A stretch of DNA of 64,000 bases from Desulfosporosinus sp049943955 (GTDB lineage Bacteria; Bacillota; Desulfitobacteriia; Desulfitobacteriales; Desulfitobacteriaceae). Shown here in pieces: positions 8,769-16,685 of this stretch. The translations under genes and the position numbers were made by a program. Below the pieces are notes generated by a model. The model had not been told where the DNA came from. It ran no database searches and saw only the letters and a list, made by a program, of their open reading frames with translations. The stretch is taken from the NCBI RefSeq assembly GCF_049943955.1, contig NZ_JBNFTW010000008.1, positions 62,001 to 126,000 on the forward strand, read 5' to 3'. Positions within the stretch are counted from its first letter, which is position 1. Each line of letters starts with the position of its first letter.

Positions 8769-9464
8769 TTACTTCTTAATAACTTCGGGATCACCGTAGT
8801 TTACACCGAAGGTATCCACTGTAACACTTTTCATCACTTGATTTTGTAAGGGTTTATCCGCTTGATCCCTCTGAGTATTGACAATTTTATCGACTTCATC
8901 CATCCCGCTCGTCACCTTTCCAAAAGCGGCGTAATTACCGTCTAAACTTGGTGCCGCTGCGACCATGATAAAGAATTGCGAACCGGCTGAATTAGGATCA
9001 TCAGTCCTGGCCATGGACAGAACCCCCTGTGTATGTTTCAAGTCGTTTTTAAAGCCATTATTGGTAAACTCTCCTTTAATACTATACCCCGGACCGCCGC
9101 TTCCATTACCGCTCGGATCTCCTCCTTGAATCATAAACCCTGGGATAACTCTATGAAAGGTTAGGCCATTATAAAAACCTTTTTTTACCAGGGAAATAAA
9201 GTTTTTCACCGTGTTAGGCGCAATGGTCGGATAGAGTTCAGCTTTAATCACTCCCCCGTCAGCCATTGTTATGGTCACGACAGGGTTGCTTTTATTATTT
9301 GTTGTTGGCGCAGGGGCGGAAGAAGACGTTGAATTGGGGGCAGTTTGACTGTTATTTGTCGATCCTTGCGACGCAGAGTTGTTCGTCTGTGTCCCGCATC
9401 CAAGGATTACAAAAATCACCGTGAGTAAACATAGCAACATGCTTAGCTTTTGAACCTTTTTCAT
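8769..9464 (-). CDS. Cyclophilin-type peptidyl-prolyl isomerase lipoprotein
   Basis: A 231-residue secreted lipoprotein. The signal peptide ends in VILGC with the lipidated Cys at residue 23. A Ser/Thr/Asn/Pro linker (residues 27-60) leads to a complete cyclophilin domain. Catalytic landmarks FHRVIPGFMIQGGDP, GEFTNNGF and AGSQFFIMVA are present. It should catalyse cis-trans isomerisation of X-Pro bonds in proteins outside the membrane, helping extracytoplasmic folding. The downstream terminator at 8721-8753 and a 227-bp upstream gap suggest a single-gene unit. Confidence 0.93.
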   Translation of the reverse strand: MKKVQKLSMLLCLLTVIFVILGCGTQTNNSASQGSTNNSQTAPNSTSSSAPAPTTNNKSNPVVTITMADGGVIKAELYPTIAPNTVKNFISLVKKGFYNGLTFHRVIPGFMIQGGDPSGNGSGGPGYSIKGEFTNNGFKNDLKHTQGVLSMARTDDPNSAGSQFFIMVAAAPSLDGNYAAFGKVTSGMDEVDKIVNTQRDQADKPLQNQVMKSVTVDTFGVNYGDPEVIKK

Positions 9465-9691
9465 GCGAAATCGTCCTCCAAAATATTATTAGATATCTTT
9501 GCCCACCCATTAAGCAACCCGGGCTCAATGAGGCAACTCTCACATAATCCTAGCATACCCTTGATAAAATACCAAATCAGGCTTAAATGTCTACATCATA
9601 AGCACTAGTAATTTACTGTTTATAATGAGCAAGAAAGTAAATCGTTGCTTGCAACTAGTTAGTTCTTAGGCAACGGTCCCCTGAAATACTC

Positions 9692-10831
9692 TTAGTCTAA
9701 ATTCTTTTTGAACTTTTTCGAAGCCACTGCCAGCAAAATCACGGCGAATAAACATAAGGCCAAAGTATCTTGCCAAAGAAACTGGAGTCCTACTCCTTTG
9801 AGAAAAATCCCTCTGACAATCTCTAGAAAATACGTTAAAGGAAGTAATCCGCCCATTAATTGCAGCAATTTAGGCATTGTCTCCCTCGGAAAAACAAACC
9901 CGGACAGAAGAATGGACGGCAAGATTAAAATGAAGGTCATTTGCATAGCTTGAAGCTGTGTCTTGGCAATGCTGGAAATAAGGAGGCCAATAGCTAAAAT
10001 GGTAAATAGGAAAATTGTCGACAATAGGACCAGTAAAGGAATGCTTCCCATAGGCATAACTCCGAACCAAAAAATTCCTGTTGTCAAAATTAAGGAAAGG
10101 GAAACGAACCCGATCAGGACGAAGGGCAAGAGTTTACCCAGAAGAAGTTCCAGAGAACGTATCGGCGTTACGATCAATTGTTCCATAGTACCACGTTCTT
10201 TCTCACGAACAATAGAGAAAGAGGTTAACATTGCGATCACATTTTGCAGGATCAGACCAATCAAAGCTGGTATATTAAAATTCCTTGACTTCATATCCGG
10301 GTTATACCAGACTCGCGTCTCAATATCAAGGGGTAACGTCGTCCCTCCGGAATTCCCCATGGCGGCTAAACGCTGACTTTGTAACTCCAGAGATTTATCC
10401 AAGCCCAACATTTGTACGGCCGAGGTGACTGCTCGGGCGATCGTAGGATCAGAACCATCGACGAGAACCTGAACCGTTGCCTGCTGTCCTTGCAATTGTT
10501 TGCCAAAATCCGGAGGAATAATCACGGCAGCCCTTGCTTTACCGCTGTCTAAATAATTCTCAATCTGCTTATATCCGGAAACATAATCATCGGGATCCAT
10601 ATATTGAGTATTGCGCACAGAAGACACAAAATCCCTGCTTTCCTGAGTTTGGGATTGATCCCAAACCACTGTCGGAAGGTGTTCAACGTCAGTATTTACA
10701 GCATAACCAAACAAGAGCAGCATTCCGAGAGGCATGGCGATGGCCATAATTAAACTGGCGCGATCCCGCCGAATATGAATAAATTCCTTTTTTAAAACCG
10801 CTAAAAAGCGGGTCCACGAAAATCGCAGCAT
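9692..10831 (-). CDS. ABC-2 type permease of a drug exporter (YbhS/YbhR-like)
   Basis: A 379-residue membrane subunit. One N-terminal helix (AIAMPLGMLLLFGYAV) is followed by a large extracytoplasmic domain (residues about 50-180), then five C-terminal helices including the conserved IVREKERGTMEQLIVTPI segment typical of ABC2_membrane_3 exporters. It abuts the ATPase gene with a 1-nt overlap. Together with the ATPase, the HlyD-like adaptor and the TetR regulator it forms an exporter operon like E. coli ybhGFSR, but with only one permease gene, which presumably homodimerises. Substrate is unknown. Confidence 0.9.
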   Translation of the reverse strand: MLRFSWTRFLAVLKKEFIHIRRDRASLIMAIAMPLGMLLLFGYAVNTDVEHLPTVVWDQSQTQESRDFVSSVRNTQYMDPDDYVSGYKQIENYLDSGKARAAVIIPPDFGKQLQGQQATVQVLVDGSDPTIARAVTSAVQMLGLDKSLELQSQRLAAMGNSGGTTLPLDIETRVWYNPDMKSRNFNIPALIGLILQNVIAMLTSFSIVREKERGTMEQLIVTPIRSLELLLGKLLPFVLIGFVSLSLILTTGIFWFGVMPMGSIPLLVLLSTIFLFTILAIGLLISSIAKTQLQAMQMTFILILPSILLSGFVFPRETMPKLLQLMGGLLPLTYFLEIVRGIFLKGVGLQFLWQDTLALCLFAVILLAVASKKFKKNLD

Positions 10832-11613
10832 CAGCCTGCCCCTCCGCTTCCAGTCTTTGTATTGCGAGGATCCTCCGATGCCTCATGTTCCACATAATAG
10901 ATAAAGAGGTCATCCAAGGTCTCTTTTCCTTCTCGTTGTTTCATCTCCTCAGGGGAACCAAAGGCAATCAATCGTCCATAAAATACAAAGCCCAAATAAT
11001 CACAGGAAGCCGCCTCATCCATATAATGGGTACTGACCAAAATTGTCATGCCCTCTTTAGCCAGCTGATGGATAATATCCCAAAAAATTCGACGTGATAC
11101 AGGATCTACACCGGCGGTTGGCTCATCCAAAACTAACAATTGGGGATTATGCAGCAACGCACAGGCCAGAGCTACTCGCTGCTTCCAGCCTCCGGAGAGA
11201 GAGGAAACTAATTGAGAAGTTCGTTCACCCAGACCAATTCGCTCGATCACCCGATCTTTCTGAGCCGCGGCCGCCTTTCCGCGTAAATTGTACACTCCGG
11301 CATAAAAATCGAGGTTTTCAGCAACAGTTAAATCATCATACAGACTAAATTTCTGGGACATATAGCCGATGCGCTGCTTAATATCCTCAGGCTGGCTCTT
11401 GACATCAAACCCCAAGACCGTAGCCTTCCCGTCGGAGGGTACCAGAACTCCACACAACATGCGAATAGTGGTCGTCTTACCCGCCCCATTGGGTCCTACA
11501 AAACCCATGATGGCACCCCGAGGGATTTGAAAAGTGACACCCTGAACAGCCGTGTATGCACCAAATCGTTTAATCAAACCTTGGCAATCAATTGCTAAAT
11601 TCATGTCTCTCAC
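10831..11613 (-). CDS. ABC transporter ATPase of the exporter (YbhF-like)
   Basis: A 260-residue nucleotide-binding subunit with Walker A GPNGAGKTT, Q-loop YMSQKFSLYDDLT, signature LSGGWKQRV, Walker B LLVLDEPTAGVD and H-switch VSTHYMDEA, all intact. It has the single-domain form, whereas E. coli YbhF has two ATPase domains in tandem. It starts 4 bp after the adaptor gene ends and overlaps the permease gene by 1 nt, so the three genes are one translational unit. The C-terminal tail (EHEASEDPRNTKTGSGGAG) is low complexity. Confidence 0.93.
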   Translation of the reverse strand: MRDMNLAIDCQGLIKRFGAYTAVQGVTFQIPRGAIMGFVGPNGAGKTTTIRMLCGVLVPSDGKATVLGFDVKSQPEDIKQRIGYMSQKFSLYDDLTVAENLDFYAGVYNLRGKAAAAQKDRVIERIGLGERTSQLVSSLSGGWKQRVALACALLHNPQLLVLDEPTAGVDPVSRRIFWDIIHQLAKEGMTILVSTHYMDEAASCDYLGFVFYGRLIAFGSPEEMKQREGKETLDDLFIYYVEHEASEDPRNTKTGSGGAG

Positions 11614-11617
11614 TCCT

Positions 11618-12634
11618 CTAATCCAGGGTCACGTCAGCAGGCATACCTGCCTTTAGTTGGCCTTTCCCTTGGGTAATGCTGATTTTAACTGCATAGACCG
11701 TTGTTGTCCGTTCTTCCTTTGTCTGAACGTTTTTAGGTGTAAACTCAGCTTGGGTACTGATGTATTGAATTTGTCCTTTAAAGACTTTATTTGGATAGGA
11801 ATCTACCGAAATACTGGCCGTGCCGCCTACTTTAACCTTGTTAAGCTTTGCTTCCGGGACATAGATTTTAATCCACAAATCATCAGAATCCAGTAAGGTA
11901 ATCAGCGTCGAGCCCGTATTGACCACTTGCCCAGGCTCAACTTGTTTATAGAGTACTTGCCCATTTGCCGGACTTGTTATCGTAAGTTTGCTTAGATTCA
12001 ATTCTGCCGTTTCAATAGATTGAGCTGCCATATCGACAGCTGCTTTTTGGGCCTGAATGGTCGGTTGAGTATAACCTGCCTGAGCTTGATCTAAGCTTGC
12101 CTGAGCTGCATTAACATTGGCTTGAGCAGCTTCATACTGAGCCTTGAGGGTATCGTATTTGTTTTGTTGAGTATCCAGGTCCTGTTTGCTTATAGCCCCG
12201 TTTTGATAAAGTTTTTGATCATTCGCCAGGTTATTTTCTTCCAATTGAAGACTCGGAGCCAAAGCCGCAGCATTATCCTTGGCTTGCGCCAGCACAGATT
12301 CCAATCGCCGCAGTTCTTCTGCTCTAGTCCCTCCCAGCAGGTCATCGAGTTTCGCCTGAGCCTGGGTCTGTTGACTCTTAGCGGTCTCTAGAGAAATCTT
12401 AGCCTGACTGTCATCGAGCTTGGCAATGACATCTCCCTTTTTAACCATTTGCCCTTCTTGTACCTTCAGCTCAACAATCTTGCCTCCCAGCTCCGGCTGG
12501 ACCGGAATTTCCGTCCCCTCAATAGTTCCCGAAAAAACATCTTGATCCTGAGGATGATTAAGATAAGAATTCCCCCAGACTGAAACAGCTATTAGACCTA
12601 CGATTACGATGACTGCCAGCAACTTTTTCTTCAT
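11618..12634 (-). CDS. HlyD-family periplasmic-adaptor-like subunit (YbhG-like)
   Basis: A 338-residue adaptor with one N-terminal membrane anchor (residues 4-21) and the sandwich-hybrid pattern VQPELGGKIVELKVQEGQMVKKGDVIAKLDD split around a long Ala/Gln-rich coiled coil (residues 75-205), then a beta-barrel domain. Such proteins link an exporter to the cell surface; in Gram-positives they may capture or guide substrate. It is the first gene of the transporter unit. The TetR regulator lies just upstream on the same strand, separated by a dispersed repeat (12681-12868). Confidence 0.92.
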   Translation of the reverse strand: MKKKLLAVIVIVGLIAVSVWGNSYLNHPQDQDVFSGTIEGTEIPVQPELGGKIVELKVQEGQMVKKGDVIAKLDDSQAKISLETAKSQQTQAQAKLDDLLGGTRAEELRRLESVLAQAKDNAAALAPSLQLEENNLANDQKLYQNGAISKQDLDTQQNKYDTLKAQYEAAQANVNAAQASLDQAQAGYTQPTIQAQKAAVDMAAQSIETAELNLSKLTITSPANGQVLYKQVEPGQVVNTGSTLITLLDSDDLWIKIYVPEAKLNKVKVGGTASISVDSYPNKVFKGQIQYISTQAEFTPKNVQTKEERTTTVYAVKISITQGKGQLKAGMPADVTLD

Positions 12635-12680
12635 AGCTTCTCCTCCTGACTCTAGTTAACTCTTCTCTTTCTGAAACGTT

Positions 12681-12868
12681 TTAGTGAACTCGTTCAGCTA
12701 AAGCCGAACATCGGGGCTTCGACGACGAAAGTGCTCTGTGGACACTTTCGCCGAAAGCGCCTAGCCCAGAACAAATGCTATCGCACTGAAGAATGGACTT
12801 TACCCCCACCGAAGCAAAGTATGGGAGACGCTCCCACCTACAAGAAGTGGGGGTCTTACGATTGGATA
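12681..12868 (+). repeat. Dispersed palindromic intergenic repeat, copy A
   Basis: The most complete copy of a roughly 185-bp family. It opens with GTGAACTCGTTCAGCTAAAG. An inner palindrome around GAAAGTG..CACTTTC follows, then the block GCTATCGC.CTGAAGAATGG, and it closes with a hairpin built on CCCACCTACAAGAAGTGGG followed by TCTTACGATTGGATAAA. The same landmarks in the same order occur at 18455-18628, partly at 13631-13770 and 28371-28425, and inverted at 52745-52873. It has no coding capacity. The terminal hairpin resembles ends of IS200/IS605-type elements, so a non-autonomous relative is a reasonable guess. Confidence 0.8.
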
Positions 12869-12873
12869 AACGA

Positions 12874-13494
12874 TTAACTGTCTGACCGCACTAACCCATG
12901 CAAAAAAAGCTCAGCAATATGATCGGCTGCCTCGTCGATGGTTCTTTCTGGAGATAAATTAGGAAACAAAAAGCCAAAGACCCCATAAAACATAGCCATC
13001 CCCATAAAACTTCGCATCGTTGGTATAAGAGGCAGCGGCTTAAACACCCCTTGGGCAATTCCTTTGTCAAACCAGGGCTTAATTAGACCTATCCCCGGAC
13101 CCAGAATTCCATGAAACAGTGCTTCCCGTACTTCGGAATGATACTGGGCTTCGGCAAACATCAAACGAAACAGCCCGGCATTTTCCTGCATCAACTCCAA
13201 CCGATTCTTAAGAAAACAGCGGAAAAATTCTTCCGGACTGCTCTCTCGTTTCTCTTGGTCTAAAACGATTAAACCTTCAACAATTTTCGGCTCTAAAACT
13301 GCCGTCAACAATTCCTTCTTCGTGGCAAAATGCCGGAAGATAGTTCCTTCAGCTACCCCTGCTTGGCGGGCAATTTCGGCAGTGGTAGCCCCTTTATAGC
13401 CATTTTCCGAAAACACTTTGAGGGCCGCTTCTAAAATATCCTGCCGCCTTTCTTCTACAGTTTTTTTGCTGCGAACTCTTTGATTTTTGCTCAT
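12874..13494 (-). CDS. TetR-family repressor of the adjacent exporter
   Basis: A 206-residue TetR-type regulator. The N-terminal helix-turn-helix spans about residues 14-60 (ILEAALKVFSENGYKGATTAEIARQAGVAEGTIFRHF), followed by an all-helical ligand/dimer domain. It lies immediately upstream of, and on the same strand as, the HlyD-ABC-ABC2 genes, as CecR precedes ybhGFSR in E. coli. A palindrome at 13552-13572, about 60 bp upstream of the start, is a likely autoregulatory operator. Inducer unknown. Confidence 0.9.
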   Translation of the reverse strand: MSKNQRVRSKKTVEERRQDILEAALKVFSENGYKGATTAEIARQAGVAEGTIFRHFATKKELLTAVLEPKIVEGLIVLDQEKRESSPEEFFRCFLKNRLELMQENAGLFRLMFAEAQYHSEVREALFHGILGPGIGLIKPWFDKGIAQGVFKPLPLIPTMRSFMGMAMFYGVFGFLFPNLSPERTIDEAADHIAELFLHGLVRSDS

Positions 13495-13551
13495 ATCTGC
13501 TGCTTATTACTCCTTTTGTTGAAATTTAAAAAAGTTTGTTAAGGTTTTTAT

Positions 13552-13572
13552 TAATGAGTGATTACTCACTTA
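13552..13572 (-). promoter_or_regulatory. Candidate TetR operator
   Basis: The near-palindrome TGAGTGATTACTCACT sits at 13555-13570 in an AT-rich stretch 60 bp upstream of the TetR start, where a promoter is expected. TetR proteins usually bind such short inverted repeats next to their own gene. This is inferred from symmetry and position only. Confidence 0.5.
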
Positions 13573-13630
13573 TTTTTTATTATATCGTATCATAAGTTTT
13601 GACTTTGTCAATCTCAAAATTTTAATAGTA

Positions 13631-13770
13631 AGTGAACTCGTTCAGCTAAAGCTGAACATCGGGGCTTCAGATACAATAATGTCCAGTGGACATTATTGCC
13701 GAGCCGCCTTTCCCAAAAGGAATACTTAGCGTCGAAGGAGGACTCTACCCCACCTGAAGTTAACGCAGAC
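13631..13770 (+). repeat. Dispersed intergenic repeat, copy B
   Basis: It shares the 5' part of copy A (GTGAACTCGTTCAGCTAAAGC, GAACATCGGGGCTTC) and has its own inner palindrome, ATAATGTCCAGTGGACATTAT. After GGACTCTACCCCACCTGAAG it diverges from copies A and C and lacks the terminal hairpin block. It lies between the TetR promoter region and the substrate-binding protein gene. The rest of 13495-13966 holds the TetR operator and no convincing gene. Confidence 0.7.
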
Positions 13771-13966
13771 GAGCCTATCGCCAAACTGCAGCTCATCATG
13801 CTACCCCCGCAGTATGGATTGGCGGAGTGTCTCTGAGCCAAGGACGATAAGACTAAAATACCCCTAAATATAGATATTTATCCAAATTTTATCTGGATTA
13901 TCGATGAATTAATGCTATTATTGAACTAGTGCCTTTAAGAACAAAGGCATAAAACAACGAAGTAGG

Positions 13967-14992
13967 ATGGTGATTACTACGGTTCGGTCTAAATCCATAG
14001 TTATAATTCTCTTAAGCTTTCTCTTTCTTGTAAGCGCAACAATTCTCAGCGGCTGTTCCGCTGCGAAACAAACGACAAGCAGTACCACCGCGAAAAAGCC
14101 CCAAGTAATCAATGCCTCGTATGTCAGTCGGCCTATTAACGTTCCATCTATTGTCGCCAAGAATAAACAGCTTTTTGAACAAGAGTTTTCTAAAGACGGC
14201 ATTAAGTTTCAGTGGCACGATCTTTCCGACCCGAGCAATCAACTGGAAGCCCTGGCCTCCAAGTCTCTTGATTTCGCCAATAGTCTCAACTATGTCTCGG
14301 TAATTTTAGCAAAAGCTCACGGGAATGACCTTAAAATTATTTCCGCCTATTCCCGCTTTCCCAAAGGAATCAGTCTTGTTGTCAACCCTCAGGAAAACAT
14401 TAAGACAATTCAAGACCTCAAAGGGAAAAAAATTGCTCTGCAAAAAGGAACCATGCTGCATGAGATGTTAATTAGAGCCCTGGCGCAGGCAAACTTAACT
14501 GCTGAAGATCTGGAAATTGTCGACATGGATTCTACTGCGGGAGCGGCTGCATTAGCCTCAGGTCAGGTCGATGCCACCATACTTCCGGAACCCCTGCTCA
14601 CCAAGGCTGTTGCGGCCGGCAAGGCAAAGAAATTAATCTCTGCCGAAGGCTTAATCCCAGGCTTATCCGTTATTGCCGTACGCAGTGATTTTGCAGCATC
14701 CTATCCAGATATTGTTAAACGCTATTTAGCCATCCATCAATCCTCGCTTGATTGGACCCAATCCCATCTTAGCGATGCCTTGGCACTTGCCGCCAGTGAA
14801 AACAAAATGGGCCTCCCGGCTGTGAAGGCTCTATACCCTGAATTTTCCTTCGCCATGAGTCTTGATCAAGTAAAAAGCGATTTGTTAAAATCCGCAGAAT
14901 TTTTGCAGAGCCAAGGAATGATTAAACAGAATGTTGATCTCAATAAACTTGTTAATGATTTAGTAGATCCAAACTTCCTGCCCGCCAAGTGA
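13967..14992 (+). CDS. ABC importer substrate-binding lipoprotein (NrtA/SsuA/TauA type)
   Basis: A 341-residue lipoprotein. The signal peptide has a lipobox LSGC with Cys30, followed by an Ala/Ser/Thr/Lys linker and a type II periplasmic-binding fold. Landmarks are DLKGKKIALQKGTMLHEML and QVDATILPEPLLTKAV, as in nitrate/sulfonate/taurine/thiamine-precursor binding proteins. It is the first gene of a three-gene importer on the plus strand. No strong SD precedes this ATG (only AGTAGG very close), so the exact start is less sure than the product class. The ligand is not decidable from sequence. Confidence 0.88.
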   Translation: MVITTVRSKSIVIILLSFLFLVSATILSGCSAAKQTTSSTTAKKPQVINASYVSRPINVPSIVAKNKQLFEQEFSKDGIKFQWHDLSDPSNQLEALASKSLDFANSLNYVSVILAKAHGNDLKIISAYSRFPKGISLVVNPQENIKTIQDLKGKKIALQKGTMLHEMLIRALAQANLTAEDLEIVDMDSTAGAAALASGQVDATILPEPLLTKAVAAGKAKKLISAEGLIPGLSVIAVRSDFAASYPDIVKRYLAIHQSSLDWTQSHLSDALALAASENKMGLPAVKALYPEFSFAMSLDQVKSDLLKSAEFLQSQGMIKQNVDLNKLVNDLVDPNFLPAK

Positions 14993-15032
14993 TGAATCTT
15001 CATTCCCTTCATCCAGAGGAGACCGATTTGCT

Positions 15033-15827
15033 ATGACTGACGTCTTAAAAAAAACAATTAGGGCCTTGCTGCTCCCCTTTGTCCTTGTTCTTGTTTGGGA
15101 ATTATTCAGTCAGATGGGCTGGCTCAATAGTTACCTTCTTCCCCCTCCCTCCGGAATTATGGACCAGCTTTTTGCCCTTGCCCATAATGGGACGTTGTTA
15201 AACCATTTAAGCGCTAGTCTCTACCGCGTTGGCTGCGGTTTTGGTCTGGCGTTTTGTCTTGCCCTTCCCTTAGGCTTCTTGTTAGGTCTGATACCTAGAG
15301 CCCAAGATTACTTATCTCCCTTCTTAAACTTCTTGCAGCAGATTCCTGCTATCGCCTGGATACCCATGTTCATTCTTTGGTTAGGGATTGATGAAACATC
15401 TAAAATCTCCATCATCACCTATTCCGGTTTCTTTCCCATATTTTTGAACACTATGCACGGTATTTCCAACACAGACTCTAAACTGAAAGAGGTAGCTTCA
15501 ACCTTCGGTCTCTCACCCTGGCAAATTATTGTCAGAGTCTATCTCCCCTCTGCTGCTCCTTCTGTCTTTGTAGGAATGAGACTTGGTCTGAGCTTTTGCT
15601 GGCGTTCATTGGTTGCTGCAGAACTTCTTGGGGCCTCCAAGGGAATTGGTTACCTCATTCAGGAAGGACGAGAATTAGCTCAACCCGATCTAATGCTTGC
15701 GGGAGTCTTGATGATTGGGGTCACCGGCCTATTTTTGGATTTTGTATTTTTACGTCTGGAAAAGACGCTCTTACCCTGGCGGGATACGCAAGAGAGACGA
15801 GAGGTACCCAAATGGCAGCCTTTCTAA
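15033..15827 (+). CDS. ABC importer permease (SsuC/TauC type)
   Basis: A 264-residue permease with about six membrane helices. The cytoplasmic EAA loop is seen as EVASTFGLSPWQIIVRVYLP followed by AAPSVFVGMRLGLSFCWR, the BPD_transp_1 signature of sulfonate/nitrate importers. A good SD (AGAGGAGA) lies upstream. Its last 16 bp overlap the start of the ATPase gene. It forms the membrane pore with the ATPase below and receives ligand from the lipoprotein at 13967. Confidence 0.92.
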   Translation: MTDVLKKTIRALLLPFVLVLVWELFSQMGWLNSYLLPPPSGIMDQLFALAHNGTLLNHLSASLYRVGCGFGLAFCLALPLGFLLGLIPRAQDYLSPFLNFLQQIPAIAWIPMFILWLGIDETSKISIITYSGFFPIFLNTMHGISNTDSKLKEVASTFGLSPWQIIVRVYLPSAAPSVFVGMRLGLSFCWRSLVAAELLGASKGIGYLIQEGRELAQPDLMLAGVLMIGVTGLFLDFVFLRLEKTLLPWRDTQERREVPKWQPF

Positions 15828-16567
15828 AACTCAAAGAAATCAGCAAGGATTATACAATAGGTTCCAAACGAATCCGGGCCTTAAGGGACCTTAGCTTTGA
15901 AGTTACCTCCGGTGAACTGATTTGCATTATTGGCAAAAGCGGCTGTGGAAAAACAACCCTTCTCAGGATCATCGCTGGGCTGGAAAAACAAACTTCAGGA
16001 GAGATCATTCTTAATGGCCAGGATCTTAAGGATACGGGAAGGGAACGAGGAATGGTGTTCCAAGAACCCCGCCTATTTCCTTGGCTGACCTTAGAGGCGA
16101 ATATTGCCTTCGGCATAAGAGGGCGTATGTCTAGGGAATCAGAATATAAAACTGTTGCTGACCTCATGGAAATGGTTGGACTTAAGGGGTTTGCCAAAGC
16201 TTGGCCCAGCCAATTATCGGGCGGTATGGCTCAAAGGGCCGCTATTGCCCGCGCCCTGGCAGTAGATCCCGCGATCTTACTCTTAGACGAACCCTTCTCA
16301 GCCCTCGATGCCCTGACTCGCACTAAACTCCAGACAGACTTCCTTCATTTGTGGCAAAGAACTCAGAAGACTTGTATCCACGTTACCCATGATGTGGATG
16401 AAGCGTTAACTCTCGGCCAGAAAATCATAATCATGCATTCAAATCCAGGCAGAGTCGGGGACGTCATTTCTTTGCCTTTTCCTTATCCACGCTCTCTGGA
16501 AAACCTAGAACTCAGAGCCATAAAAGAACGCATATTATCTCTGTTTATTGCTGATTCTGCTGACTAA
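15812..16567 (+). CDS. ABC importer ATPase (SsuB/TauB type)
   Basis: I place the start at 15812 (MAAFLKLKEIS, 251 residues), after a purine-rich GAGACGAGAGG. The frame is open further upstream inside the permease gene, but that part has no homology-like features. Walker A GKSGCGKTT, Q-loop MVFQEPRLFPWLTL, signature LSGGMAQRA, Walker B ILLLDEPFSALD and H-switch HVTHDVDEA are intact. It powers import with the two preceding genes; the operon ends at the hairpin 16631-16669. Confidence 0.94.
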   Translation: MAAFLKLKEISKDYTIGSKRIRALRDLSFEVTSGELICIIGKSGCGKTTLLRIIAGLEKQTSGEIILNGQDLKDTGRERGMVFQEPRLFPWLTLEANIAFGIRGRMSRESEYKTVADLMEMVGLKGFAKAWPSQLSGGMAQRAAIARALAVDPAILLLDEPFSALDALTRTKLQTDFLHLWQRTQKTCIHVTHDVDEALTLGQKIIIMHSNPGRVGDVISLPFPYPRSLENLELRAIKERILSLFIADSAD

Positions 16568-16630
16568 CAAAAAAGCTTGACAAAATATGCCTGACCCCTG
16601 TCTAATTAACGTTGTAAAAGGGTATTAAAA

Positions 16631-16669
16631 AGCAACCAACAAGTCGCTTAAGGCGATCTGCTGGTTGCT
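16631..16669. terminator. Bidirectional terminator between ABC importer and ilvD
   Basis: AGCAACCA and TGGTTGCT form the base of a hairpin with further inner pairs (CGC/GCG). It has T-rich flanks on both sides and lies between two converging genes, so it can serve both transcripts. Confidence 0.75.
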
Positions 16670-16685
16670 TTGCCTTTATTTGTGC

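Noticed and set aside
9465..9691. Possible riboswitch before the cyclophilin gene (GCCCGGGTTGC on the minus strand)
   Set aside because: It resembles the 3' end of GEMM-I, but no matching 5' half with GGCAAAC and a GNRA-capped stem is found upstream, and no terminator follows.
13614..13841. Open frame of about 75 codons on the minus strand
   Set aside because: It lies mostly within repeat copy B, has no ribosome-binding site and is not kept in the other copies.
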